DNA from: Aliidongia dinghuensis
GTDB lineage: Bacteria; Pseudomonadota; Alphaproteobacteria; ATCC43930; CGMCC-115725
Assembly (NCBI RefSeq): GCF_014643535.1
Contig: NZ_BMJQ01000007.1
Span: 186,001 to 250,000, forward strand
Length of the DNA stretch: 64,000 nt
Direction of reading: 5' to 3'
Both the position numbers and the translations under genes were made by a program. Below the pieces are notes generated by a model, which was given only the letters and a program-made list of their open reading frames with translations, was not told the origin of the DNA and did not search any database. Each line of letters starts with the position of its first letter. The first letter of the stretch is position 1. Shown here in pieces: positions 9,335 through 17,250 of this stretch.

Positions 9335-10219
9335 TTACATAGCGCCATCAGGCGGCAGGGTGCCGAGCAGGCTCACGGTCGCGAGCACGGCGAGACCGAG
9401 GGCCTGTTCCAGGAGCACGATCCGGCCGATCGCGGCATAGCGCGCCGCCGGCATCAGGACGAGGCGGTTGGCGAGCGCCGCCGCGATCATGACCGCGACG
9501 AGCACGAGCTTGACCGCAAGCGTGCGGCCCCAGGCGGTCGCGAGCGAGGGGATCGGCGAGCCCGCGATCAGCGTCGCGTTGGCGATGCCGGTGATGACGA
9601 TCGCGCCCACGGTCATGATCCCGACGGTCGAGAATCGGTGCAGCGCCTCGGCGCGGATTTCGGCGGCCGCCACACCGTCTGACCAACGGTCGGCCAGGAG
9701 GCGGGCGAGCGGCACCAGGCCGCCGAGCCAAAGCCCGACAGACAGCAGGTGGATGGCGTGGCAGGCCTGGTGGAGCACGCCGCGCATCCCGGTATCCATC
9801 GCCGCATGGCCGGTGAGGCCGAGGCTGCCGGTCAGCAGGGCGGAGAGGGCGATCAGGAGCCCGTCGCGCGCGGGGCTGCGTTCCAGGGTGACGGCCGGCA
9901 GCAGGGCCGCCGCGAGCAGCAGGCGCCAGAGCCACAGCTTGCCGAAGCCGGTCGAGAAGACGACGGCGCTCAAGGTGCCGGCGTCGGCCGCGGCCGCCCA
10001 ATCGCCGCCGAAATGGGCAGCCTCGACCAGCAGCCAGGCGACGCCGGAGACGAAGACGGCGCCGCTCATGAGCGCTACCGGCCCGTCGAGCCGGGGCGCC
10101 ACGAAAGCACGGGCGGCGCGGCCGGCATAGAGGCCGAACAGCACCGTTCCGAACAGACCGAAGACCGCCCAGAAATGGACGAAGCGGACGGCCAGGAGGG
10201 CGGTCTCCGGCGACGTCAC
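9335..10219 (-). CDS. copD: CopD-family copper homeostasis membrane protein
   Basis: This 294-residue inner-membrane protein matches the CopD family (eight predicted membrane helices), which works with periplasmic CopC in copper uptake or resistance. The family phrases AMDTGMRGVLHQACHAIHLLSVGLWLGGLVPLA and the final-third VVMTVGAIVITGIAN-like helix are recognisable, though individual residues differ. Histidines in the HQACHAIH cluster are candidate metal ligands. It starts at a GTG overlapping the CopC stop codon (GTGA), so the two are translationally coupled. It is the last gene of a four-gene copper operon. Confidence 0.88.
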   Translation of the reverse strand: MTSPETALLAVRFVHFWAVFGLFGTVLFGLYAGRAARAFVAPRLDGPVALMSGAVFVSGVAWLLVEAAHFGGDWAAAADAGTLSAVVFSTGFGKLWLWRLLLAAALLPAVTLERSPARDGLLIALSALLTGSLGLTGHAAMDTGMRGVLHQACHAIHLLSVGLWLGGLVPLARLLADRWSDGVAAAEIRAEALHRFSTVGIMTVGAIVITGIANATLIAGSPIPSLATAWGRTLAVKLVLVAVMIAAALANRLVLMPAARYAAIGRIVLLEQALGLAVLATVSLLGTLPPDGAM

Positions 10220-10608
10220 GGCTGGACCGTGAAGTCGAAGCCGCCCTGGGTCCGATGCGTGTCGACCGACACGACGATCCAGGCGACGTGATAGTGGCCG
10301 GGGGCGAGCGGTGCCGCCGGCTGCAGCACCAGCACCTTGGCGTCGGCCGGGTCGGGTGCCGCCTTCGGTGCGGCCACCGGCTGGCCGTCCGGGCCGGTGA
10401 GCTTGATCGTCGAGAAGGCGGGCTCGAGCGCCTCGCTGAAGCTGAGCCGGATCGCGCTCGGGCTCACGACCGTGCTGCCGGCCGAGGGCGTAGCCGTTTC
10501 AAGCATGGCGTGGGCGAAGGCCGGGCCGGTCGAGGCGAGGAGCAGGCCCAGGACGAAGGCGCCCAGCCGAGTCGAGTGGGGGCGAGTCGAATAGGTGGAA
10601 CGGGTCAT
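10216..10608 (-). CDS. copC: CopC-family periplasmic copper-binding protein
   Basis: This 130-residue protein has a signal peptide ending at AFAHA and a mature domain of the CopC fold, starting HAMLETATPSAGSTV. The N-terminal His of the mature protein and the HRTQGGFDFTV ending, where another His lies, are the usual copper(II) site residues. The start at 10608 is chosen because GAGGAGA sits 7 bases upstream and the signal peptide follows directly. It begins 10 bases after the outer-membrane-protein gene stops and overlaps copD by 4 bases. It would carry copper in the periplasm and pass it to CopD. Confidence 0.93.
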   Translation of the reverse strand: MTRSTYSTRPHSTRLGAFVLGLLLASTGPAFAHAMLETATPSAGSTVVSPSAIRLSFSEALEPAFSTIKLTGPDGQPVAAPKAAPDPADAKVLVLQPAAPLAPGHYHVAWIVVSVDTHRTQGGFDFTVQP

Positions 10609-10618
10609 GGCCGTCTCC

Positions 10619-11560
10619 TCAGAACACAGGCTTGCCGAGCGTCGTCGGCAGCAGGTCGTCGAGATAGAAATGCAGTTGGGCGATGACGCCGGTGCGCGTG
10701 CCGCTCGCCTTGGTCGCCGGGATGAGCGCCTCGACGCCGATCTGATAGGCGCCGCCCTCGTAGAGGACGCCCGGCGCGATCGTGCCGGTCGTGGTGGCGC
10801 CATAGCCATTGGTTGCCGGCGTCGAGTAAGCGAATTCGACGAGCGGGATCAGGTGGTTGACGAATTCCGGCAGGCCATAGTCCTTCACCTGGGCCTGCAG
10901 GTAATGCATGTCGTACTGGACCGAGAACCCGATGTTCCAGAAGTTCGGACTATGGCTCACCCCACCGTCCGGCGCGTGCGCGGTCGGCACGTCGGCGAAC
11001 TGGTAGCCGAGCTCGCCGGTCAGCGCGAACGGCCGCAGCAGGCCGACGCTCGCCGGCAGGTCGCCCATGCCCTTGCCGGCATAGAGCGTCGGCTGGGTCC
11101 AGCCGGTCGCGTCCACACCTAGCCGGAGCGCGCCGGTGCCGCCCCATTCGCGTTGCACCCCGACCGAGGCCAGGATCTCGTGCGTGTCACTCTCGAAGAA
11201 CTGGTACTTGAGCGTCGTCACCAGGTCGTTCCAGCCATAGAGGCTGTTCGCACCCTGCTGGCGGATCACGGAATAGCCGTCGTTGATCGCGACGCCCAGG
11301 TTCTTCGTGATCGTCTTGTCCCACTCGAAGCCGTAGCCGTAGCGGGTGGTCTCAGGGCTGCCGTTGCTGCCGCTCTGTGGCTGATAGGTGAAGGTCGGTG
11401 CCGACAGCTCGTCGCCGACCGCCGGGTCGTCGATGCTGAGAGTGGCCGGGAACAGCCGATCGCCGGCGATGCCGTGGGCATGGGCCGCCGTCGGTCCGGC
11501 GGTAAGGATAGCAAGGCCGGCCCCGAACAGCGGGGTGGCCACGCGAGTAAGGCGCGACAT
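10619..11560 (-). CDS. Predicted outer-membrane protein of a copper cluster
   Basis: This 313-residue protein has a signal peptide ending near AAHAHG. The remainder is made of alternating polar and hydrophobic strands with a C-terminal Phe, consistent with an outer-membrane beta-barrel. The exact family is not recognised. The mature N terminus carries the His pair AHAHG, a possible metal-binding site. It sits between a DUF2946 protein and CopC-CopD on the same strand with short spacing (10 bases to copC), so a role in copper handling at the outer membrane is inferred from context. It could also be a general channel. Confidence 0.72.
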   Translation of the reverse strand: MSRLTRVATPLFGAGLAILTAGPTAAHAHGIAGDRLFPATLSIDDPAVGDELSAPTFTYQPQSGSNGSPETTRYGYGFEWDKTITKNLGVAINDGYSVIRQQGANSLYGWNDLVTTLKYQFFESDTHEILASVGVQREWGGTGALRLGVDATGWTQPTLYAGKGMGDLPASVGLLRPFALTGELGYQFADVPTAHAPDGGVSHSPNFWNIGFSVQYDMHYLQAQVKDYGLPEFVNHLIPLVEFAYSTPATNGYGATTTGTIAPGVLYEGGAYQIGVEALIPATKASGTRTGVIAQLHFYLDDLLPTTLGKPVF

Positions 11561-11615
11561 GGAAAATTCCTTCGGTCAAGGGTCGGAGACTGGCCAGGGT
11601 GGCCGGCCGGAGCAG

Positions 11616-12062
11616 TCAGAGGCTCGTGACCGAAGGCGGCGCGCGGGGCTGGTGGGCGGTGGCGGCGAGGCGGAACGGCCGATCGGCGATCGGCACGGCG
11701 ACGAACGTCGCGGCTTCGACGGTCGGCGCCGGCAGGACGGGCAGGGGCGGCGGCACCAGCCCGCCGGAAGCGTGGAACGCCTGGCACAGCAGGCAATCGC
11801 CGCAATGCTGGCAGGGTGCCTTGTCCGGGCTGGAGTCGGACGCCGGCGAGCCGTCGTCGTCCTGGCACAGGATATAGCCACCGGCGAAGAGCGCCGCATC
11901 CGCCGGCAGGGCCGTCGACGCCGGCATCGGCATCGCCATCGTCGCCTGCGGCGAGAGCGCCAAGCCCTGGCAGAGGAGTGCCAGCAAGGCAAGCAGGAAG
12001 CCGAACCGCCCGATGCGGCCCCGTCCCGTCTCTCCTCGCCGATATCCGCGCCGTCGCGCCAT
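11616..12062 (-). CDS. DUF2946 domain protein
   Basis: This protein of about 148 residues has an N-terminal membrane or signal segment (about residues 17-40) and the cysteine-rich core of DUF2946, CQHCGDCLLCQAF, with a further cysteine just upstream (YILCQDDD). DUF2946 proteins are often found with copper genes, and the cysteine cluster suggests metal binding at the periplasmic face. A GTG lies one codon upstream of the chosen ATG, which has AGGA 8 bases ahead. It is the first gene of the copper operon, and the 55 bases to the next gene leave room for an internal signal. Confidence 0.83.
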   Translation of the reverse strand: MARRRGYRRGETGRGRIGRFGFLLALLALLCQGLALSPQATMAMPMPASTALPADAALFAGGYILCQDDDGSPASDSSPDKAPCQHCGDCLLCQAFHASGGLVPPPLPVLPAPTVEAATFVAVPIADRPFRLAATAHQPRAPPSVTSL

Positions 12063-12126
12063 CACGTCCTGTTCATCCCGCGTGCCGGGTTACCCGGCGG
12101 CCGAACCTTGCCACATGGGACGCTGC

Positions 12127-12161
12127 GCGACATCCGCTTATTCCGCGAGGCGCAATGTCGC
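12127..12161. promoter_or_regulatory. Inverted repeat upstream of the copper operon
   Basis: GCGACAT at 12127-12133 and ATGTCGC at 12155-12161 form a perfect 7-bp inverted repeat with a 21-base spacer. It lies 65-100 bases upstream of the DUF2946 start, in the only sizeable space before the copper operon. It may be an operator for a copper-responsive regulator, but no regulator gene is adjacent and the match to any known metal box is not clear. Confidence 0.3.
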
Positions 12162-12206
12162 AGACCAGTGCGATGCCACTTCGTCCATCGGTGTAGCGCT
12201 TGAATT

Positions 12207-12491
12207 TTAGGCGTCGTCTATGGCGTACCTAATCAGCCGCACGCATTTGTCTTCCAGTATAGAGGATGTCGGAAAATCTTTGAGAAGATCGCAAGCGATA
12301 AATACTTCGAGAAAATAAGTGGCGTTTAATCGCTTCGCCTTGGCAGGCAAGGTACCATTATCCGGCTCGGGAAGAGCCACAGCCTTTGATTCAGTGGTCC
12401 ATGGCTCGACTGCATAAATCGTATTTGTTTCGTCGAGAGTGCCGAGATTCTGGACCATCTCCAGCAATGTCATTATGCTGCAAGACTGCAT
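12207..12491 (-). CDS. Small immunity-like protein
   Basis: This 94-residue protein has the look of a small conserved family with the phrases TIYAVEPWTTESKAV and YFLEVFIACDLLKD, ending in an acidic RYAIDDA. Homologues I recall occur as unlinked small genes next to toxins, but the function is not established, so immunity is an inference. AAGGTAG 8 bases upstream supports the ATG at 12491, although an internal ATG six codons later is possible. It is AT-rich compared with the copper operon downstream, and lies 68 bases after the first immunity-like gene, on the same strand as the toxin fusion. Confidence 0.65.
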   Translation of the reverse strand: MQSCSIMTLLEMVQNLGTLDETNTIYAVEPWTTESKAVALPEPDNGTLPAKAKRLNATYFLEVFIACDLLKDFPTSSILEDKCVRLIRYAIDDA

Positions 12492-12559
12492 GGCTACCTT
12501 TCTTGCTAATATGCGGCGTCTTTCTGGAATATATTTCAGAGATTACAGATTCTTAGCTG

Positions 12560-13054
12560 TTATCGAAGCCAGATCGGTTCTCCTTGAAGAGTATCATAGT
12601 CCGACATGGGTCGTTTTTCATCAATTACGAAACGCGGCATGTCTGAAATTATTGTGAGAACCGGTCTGTATTTCCCAAATTTTTTGTAAAACGACTCGGC
12701 GGATTTTGTTGCGTCATCGAGGGCTAGAAAGTACCTGCTGAACAGGTCGGCGAGGTTGGGTTTCGAGATATCCAATTTTGTTGCGCCATAAGGCGGCGTG
12801 ATCGAATTCCAGTCGACATTTTGCGGCGGGATGGCCGCCATGACCGCGCGAATTCGCTCGATGACGAGGGCGGTAGCTTGAAGCTCCTCAAGTCTAACGT
12901 ATCGCCGATAGAGGCGATCGATAAGCGACAAGCTGGCGGGATCGAGGTGGAGGCGCGACGCGGCTATATTTACACATGCGAAGAAGGCTTGCATATCTGC
13001 AGCTGGGCCAAGTTCATGGACCGTATGCCCGCCAAAAAACCCAACGTTTGGCAT
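12560..13054 (-). CDS. Predicted immunity protein for the adjacent nuclease toxin
   Basis: This 164-residue, largely helical protein has no family that I can name. It starts 5 bases after the stop of the portal-toxin fusion; its ribosome site AAGGA overlaps the last codons of that gene, so the two are translated together. A toxin gene followed directly by a small acidic or neutral gene is the usual toxin-immunity order, which is the only ground for the call. Base composition is clearly AT-richer than the chromosome around it. No membrane segment or signal peptide is seen, so it would act in the cytoplasm, where a nuclease toxin would also act. Confidence 0.6.
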   Translation of the reverse strand: MPNVGFFGGHTVHELGPAADMQAFFACVNIAASRLHLDPASLSLIDRLYRRYVRLEELQATALVIERIRAVMAAIPPQNVDWNSITPPYGATKLDISKPNLADLFSRYFLALDDATKSAESFYKKFGKYRPVLTIISDMPRFVIDEKRPMSDYDTLQGEPIWLR

Positions 13055-13059
13055 TGAAT

Positions 13060-14286
13060 CTATTCCTTAAAGCTGATCGATGTGGCGTCGATTATGCCTC
13101 TGGATTTTTGAACTATTTGCTCCACGAGATCGCTGCGTTGTTCTGCCGTGACGCTTTGCCCGCGTATGTCGATGACAATATTTTGGGTGAGCCGATTCGG
13201 CAGATGATTCGCGCGCTCGATCGCTTGGTTCGTGACATTCCTGATCAATGCTGCGGCGTTATTGGTGATATCATAGTTCTTAACCTCGAATGTGCCGATA
13301 TTATCCAGCACGAAATCGACCCTCATGCTACCTGGAGTGCCCCACGGTACCTCGATCCCGCCTTTGAAGCTGACCTGTGCGCGTGCGGTTGGTCCAAGAT
13401 CACGTTCCACATCTATCTCGGATTGGAGCCATGTCGGCCGGAGCAACGAGAACTGTCCGGCGCCGGCTTCGCCCGCCACTCCGACTTCACCAAGTACTCC
13501 GGCGAATTCTCCGACTGCCGCCAGCTCCGGTGAGAACGGCAGCCACGCCAAACCCCCGCCTGGTGCCATGCCGACGGGGCTTTCTGGTCCCATAAGCCAA
13601 GCCAGGTTCCGGAGATTTTGCGCGGTCTCGAAGCCGTTCAGTCCGGTGTCGAGATCGACGGCGCCCATCAATACATCCGTGCAATCGCGACTCGCGCCGG
13701 TCGTTGTCCCTCGGCCGTCTGTGTCGCGCGGCTGGTCCGGATCGAACCCGGCCTTGGCTATGGGCTCAGGTGATGGCGCTCCGGGCAACGGGCTTGCCGG
13801 GGTGGTGGTGGTGAGCGTGTCGCCGCCGGGGACGGGATCGAGGCGGAGCTCGGCCCTGACCTCGTTCCTGGTCTTGATGCCGGCCGCGACGTAAGCGGCC
13901 GCGATCGTCGCCTGCGCCTGCGGCTCGGTCGCCGTTTGGTCGGCCCAGGCGAACTCCAGATCCGGCCAGCCCAAGACCTGGCCCAGGATGCGGTCGATCA
14001 GGCCCTTGACCCAGCCGAGGAGCGGCTGCAGCCCCTCGGCCAAGGCCGCGCCCTGCGCCGTCTCGGCCGTCGCCCGGTTGGTCTGCCGGGCGAACGCGGT
14101 CGGCGGGATCGAGAACGCGAAGCACACGACGCGCGCCAGCCACTCGTCGAACTCGTCCTTCAACGGCACGTCGCGCACCGGCTGGTACTTCAAGCCGCCC
14201 GGCACGAAGCGCGTGTGGCGCCGGGCGGCGAGATTGCCCTCCAGGAGCGCGTCCCAGTATTCCTGGAACTGGCGGATCTGCGGCAT
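13060..14286 (-). CDS. Phage portal C-terminal fragment fused to a predicted PD-(D/E)XK nuclease toxin
   Basis: Residues 1 to about 165 of this 408-residue protein match the C-terminal third of HK97-type portal proteins (phrases LKDEFDEWLARVVCFAFSIP, NRATAETAQ, WPDLEFAWAD, RLDPVPGGD). About 165-300 is a linker with PRDTDGRGT, typical of phage head proteins. The last 110 residues contain Asp324 in VDF, then Glu334-Val-Lys336 in FEVKNYD, the core of a PD-(D/E)XK nuclease. The front is GC-rich and the toxin end AT-rich, with the change near 13540, as expected if the tip was acquired separately. An in-frame stop lies 18 codons upstream and the ribosome site is weak, so the portal part is truncated. 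It may be an active toxin or a decaying remnant. Confidence 0.7.
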   Translation of the reverse strand: MPQIRQFQEYWDALLEGNLAARRHTRFVPGGLKYQPVRDVPLKDEFDEWLARVVCFAFSIPPTAFARQTNRATAETAQGAALAEGLQPLLGWVKGLIDRILGQVLGWPDLEFAWADQTATEPQAQATIAAAYVAAGIKTRNEVRAELRLDPVPGGDTLTTTTPASPLPGAPSPEPIAKAGFDPDQPRDTDGRGTTTGASRDCTDVLMGAVDLDTGLNGFETAQNLRNLAWLMGPESPVGMAPGGGLAWLPFSPELAAVGEFAGVLGEVGVAGEAGAGQFSLLRPTWLQSEIDVERDLGPTARAQVSFKGGIEVPWGTPGSMRVDFVLDNIGTFEVKNYDITNNAAALIRNVTNQAIERANHLPNRLTQNIVIDIRGQSVTAEQRSDLVEQIVQKSRGIIDATSISFKE

Positions 14287-14479
14287 TAGGCAGCAAACAC
14301 GCCTCGGCTCAATCTCAGAGCGTACACTCTATCGCTATAACAATGACGAAGAGGAGTGGCCCGAACCCCAAACGGGGCCTGAGGATCTGTGACATAACGG
14401 ACCCGAAACCGACGCTTTACTGCCAGCTCGGCGAGCGCGAAACGCCAGCGTTCGGCAAGAAAGGGAGGCGATAGCGACT

Positions 14480-14674
14480 ATGTCACACCACGAGGACGAC
14501 GACCGGCGCATCGAACCGGATGAAGATCCAAATCCGTATGAGGTTCGGATCAGCGGCGAGCATGGCCCGCGCTTCAGGACTGAAGAAGAGGTGCGGTCGT
14601 GGCTCGACAAGAACCGCCGAGCGGACAAGCGCTACGAGATCTACTATCAGCGAAAGCGGCTTGAGGGACGCTGA
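14480..14674 (+). CDS. Small charged hypothetical protein
   Basis: This 64-residue, highly charged frame has GGGAGG ending 11 bases before its ATG and reads MSHHEDDDRRIEPDEDP at the start, ending in a basic tail. It matches no family I know. It lies between the phage-derived island and the phosphotransferase gene on the plus strand. The ribosome site, the start context and the absence of a competing gene support it, but a frame this short is not secure. The flanking spaces 14287-14479 and 14675-14829 hold nothing else recognised. Confidence 0.45.
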   Translation: MSHHEDDDRRIEPDEDPNPYEVRISGEHGPRFRTEEEVRSWLDKNRRADKRYEIYYQRKRLEGR

Positions 14675-14829
14675 CATGACCGACCTCTCCAAACCGATTA
14701 CGACCGGTCGCAGCATCTAACCTCCTCCAATTCCACGGCGTCGATGCGGCGCATGGACAAGCCGGCTATGATCGGCCATCGTTGCGCGCGTCGAAAAACA
14801 AACGACTGTTATCTTTGTGGGGGAGCGGC

Positions 14830-15885
14830 ATGACGGAACCGGAACGCCCGGCCGGGCAGCAGGAGACGACCGAGGTTCGTGCCGTCCATCGCCTGCCTGA
14901 GGCGGAGCTTGGCACCTATCTGGACCGGGTGCTCTCGAGCGGCCCGATCACCGAGATCCGCCAGATGTCGGTCGGCCAGTCGAACCCGACCTATCTGGTC
15001 GTGACCGGGGCCGGCGAATATGTGCTCCGCAAGCAGCCGCCCGGGCCGCTCCTGAAGTCAGCGCATGCGATCGACCGGGAATACCGGATCATGGCGGCCC
15101 TCAGCCAAACCGGTGTGCCGGTGCCGCGCATGCTGCATTACGCGACTGACGCCGCCATTATCGGCACGCCGTTCTATGTCATGGAGCGCCTCAAAGGCCG
15201 CGTGTTCCGGACCGCCGCCCTTGCCGACGTGCCGAAGCCGGAGCGGCGGACCTACTACCATGCCATGGCCGAGGCGATGGTCCAGCTGCACAAGGTCGAT
15301 CCCGCCGCGGTCGGCCTCGCCGACTTCGGCAAGCCCGGCAATTATTATGCGCGCCAGATCGGCCGCTGGACCGACCAGTGGGCCCATTCCAAGGTGCGCG
15401 AGAACCCGTCGATCGACGCGCTCTGCCAGTGGCTGCCGGCGCATATCCCGCCGGGCGACGACGAGACCGTGATCGCCCATGGCGACTTCAAGTTCGACAA
15501 CCTGATGTTCCACCCGACCGAGCCGCGGGTCATCGCCATCCTCGACTGGGAATTGTCGACGCTCGGCCATCCGCTGGCCGACCTCGCCTACAACTGCATC
15601 GCCTATCACATGCCGAGCGGCACCATGGGCGGCATCGCCGATCTCGATATTGCCGCCGAAGGCATCCCGGGCCTCGCCGAGCATGTCGCCGACTATTGCC
15701 GGCTCGCCGGCCGGTCGGACGGCATCACCGCGTTCCACCAGGCCTTCGCCATGTTCCGCCTGGCGGTGATCGCCGAGGGCGTGCTGGCGCGCGCGCGGCT
15801 CGGCAACGCCTCCAACCCTGAGGCCGAGCAGGTCGGCGCCAAGGGCCGGGTGCTGGCCGACAAGGCCTGTTCGCTGGTGCTCTAA
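14830..15885 (+). CDS. Aminoglycoside-phosphotransferase-fold protein linked to acyl-CoA dehydrogenase
   Basis: This 351-residue protein has a kinase-like APH fold. It has the nucleotide-binding lysine in YVLRKQPPG, the catalytic-loop phrase VIAHGDFKFDNLMFHP and the metal-binding ILDWELSTLGHP. Family members are related to the kinase domain of mammalian ACAD10/ACAD11, which phosphorylates 4-hydroxyacyl-CoAs so that they can enter beta-oxidation; that role here is inferred. The acyl-CoA dehydrogenase just downstream fits. The start at 14830 is preferred because GGGGGAG lies directly ahead; an upstream in-frame TTG at 14782 is less likely. The two genes are separated by a large hairpin. Confidence 0.9.
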   Translation: MTEPERPAGQQETTEVRAVHRLPEAELGTYLDRVLSSGPITEIRQMSVGQSNPTYLVVTGAGEYVLRKQPPGPLLKSAHAIDREYRIMAALSQTGVPVPRMLHYATDAAIIGTPFYVMERLKGRVFRTAALADVPKPERRTYYHAMAEAMVQLHKVDPAAVGLADFGKPGNYYARQIGRWTDQWAHSKVRENPSIDALCQWLPAHIPPGDDETVIAHGDFKFDNLMFHPTEPRVIAILDWELSTLGHPLADLAYNCIAYHMPSGTMGGIADLDIAAEGIPGLAEHVADYCRLAGRSDGITAFHQAFAMFRLAVIAEGVLARARLGNASNPEAEQVGAKGRVLADKACSLVL

Positions 15886-15908
15886 TTATTTGATTAGGGA
15901 CGGATTCA

Positions 15909-15947
15909 CGAATTGCGTGGGATTGCTGTGCAATCCCACGCAATTCG
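15909..15947. repeat. Perfect 17-bp inverted repeat with 5-base loop
   Basis: The left arm CGAATTGCGTGGGATTG (15909-15925) is exactly complementary to 15931-15947, with loop CTGTG. It lies between the phosphotransferase stop (15885) and the acyl-CoA dehydrogenase start (15973). No T-run follows, so it is not a standard terminator. It may be a regulator operator, or an RNA hairpin that adjusts expression of the second gene. Confidence 0.9.
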
Positions 15948-15972
15948 ATCCGGCCCTAGGGAGGGCGAACCG

Positions 15973-17199
15973 ATGGATTTCGAATTTTCCGAGACGTCGA
16001 AGGCCGTCCAGTCGCGGCTCCGCGACTTCATGGCCGAGCATGTGGCGCCGCGCGATCCGGAATGGCATGAGCTCGTCGAGCGCCAGGGCATCTTCCCGCC
16101 GCCGTTCATCGAGGATCTCAAAGCCAAGGCGCGCGCGGCGGGGCTCTGGAACCTGTTCCTGCCGCACTTGAAGGACGACGAGCCGGGCACGCGGCTCTCG
16201 AACCTCGACTATGCGCCCTGTGCCGAGATCATGGGCCGTTACCTGTGGTCGTCGGAGGTGTTCAACTGCAACGCCCCCGACACGGGCAACATGGAAGTGC
16301 TGCACATGTTCGGGACACCCGAGCAGAAGCGGCAATGGCTGGTACCGCTCTTGAACGGCGAGATCCGCTCGGCCTTTGCCATGACCGAGCCGGACGTGGC
16401 GTCGTCGGACGCGACCAACATCCGCACGACCATCCGGCGCGACGGCGACCAGTACGTCATCGACGGGCGCAAGTGGTTCATCACCAATGCAGCCGATCCG
16501 CGCTGCAAGATCCTGATCGTGCTGGGGCTTTCGAACCCGGAGCGGACCGAGAGCCATCGCCGGCATTCCATGGTGCTGGTGCCGATGGACACGCCCGGCG
16601 TCGAGGTCGTGCGCAACCCGACCATCATGCATCACCTGGCGCATGAGGGGCATTGCGAGATGCGCTTCACCAATGTGCGCGTGCCGGTCGCCAACCTCGT
16701 CCACGAGGAGGGTGAGGGCTTCGCGATCGCCCAGGCCCGCCTCGGGCCCGGCCGCATCCACCATTGCATGCGCTCGATCGGCCAGTGCGAACTGGCGCTC
16801 GAGCTGATGGTCGAGCGCGCCGGCAGCCGCAAGACCTTCGGCCATCTGCTGCAGGATCACGGAACGGTTGCGGAATGGATCGCGTTGTCCCGGCTGGAAA
16901 TCGAGCAGGCGCGGCTCCTGGTGCTGAAGACGGCCTGGCTCATCGACAAGTATGGCACGAGGGCGGCGCGCAAGGAGGTCGGGCTCATCAAGGTCGTGGT
17001 GCCGCGCATGCAGACGGCGATCTGCAACCGGGCGATCCAGACCTTCGGCGCCGCGGGCCTGACGCCCGATACGCCGCTCGCGTTCCTGTGGACCTGGGGC
17101 CGCGCGCTGCAGATCATCGACGGGCCGGACGAGGTGCATCTGCGCACGATCGCCCGGCTGGAGGCGAAGGAACAGGCGGCAAGGCGCCCAACGGCGTAA
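15973..17199 (+). CDS. Acyl-CoA dehydrogenase
   Basis: This 408-residue flavoenzyme of the acyl-CoA dehydrogenase family would introduce a trans-2 double bond into an acyl-CoA, passing electrons to ETF. It has the substrate/FAD signature FAMTEPDVASSDATN, the C-terminal KTFGHLLQDHG and IQTFGAAGLTPDTPLAF motifs. The sequence is of the ACAD10/11-like subgroup. The start is set at 15973 (MDFEF) rather than at an earlier in-frame ATG at 15913, since the latter begins inside the large inverted repeat. The upstream phosphotransferase gene suggests a shared role with hydroxylated or unusual fatty acids. Confidence 0.93.
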   Translation: MDFEFSETSKAVQSRLRDFMAEHVAPRDPEWHELVERQGIFPPPFIEDLKAKARAAGLWNLFLPHLKDDEPGTRLSNLDYAPCAEIMGRYLWSSEVFNCNAPDTGNMEVLHMFGTPEQKRQWLVPLLNGEIRSAFAMTEPDVASSDATNIRTTIRRDGDQYVIDGRKWFITNAADPRCKILIVLGLSNPERTESHRRHSMVLVPMDTPGVEVVRNPTIMHHLAHEGHCEMRFTNVRVPVANLVHEEGEGFAIAQARLGPGRIHHCMRSIGQCELALELMVERAGSRKTFGHLLQDHGTVAEWIALSRLEIEQARLLVLKTAWLIDKYGTRAARKEVGLIKVVVPRMQTAICNRAIQTFGAAGLTPDTPLAFLWTWGRALQIIDGPDEVHLRTIARLEAKEQAARRPTA

Positions 17200-17250
17200 C
17201 AACCGACGGCGCAGCGAGGCTTAACAGAGACGGAGGCGACGATTCGCGCG

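Noticed and set aside
11388-12203. A 271-codon plus-strand frame over the DUF2946 and outer-membrane protein genes
   Set aside because: It runs antisense to two genes with clear signal peptides and has no domain of its own.
13988-14392. A plus-strand frame over the portal fragment
   Set aside because: The minus strand matches portal proteins clearly, and this frame has no family match or ribosome site.
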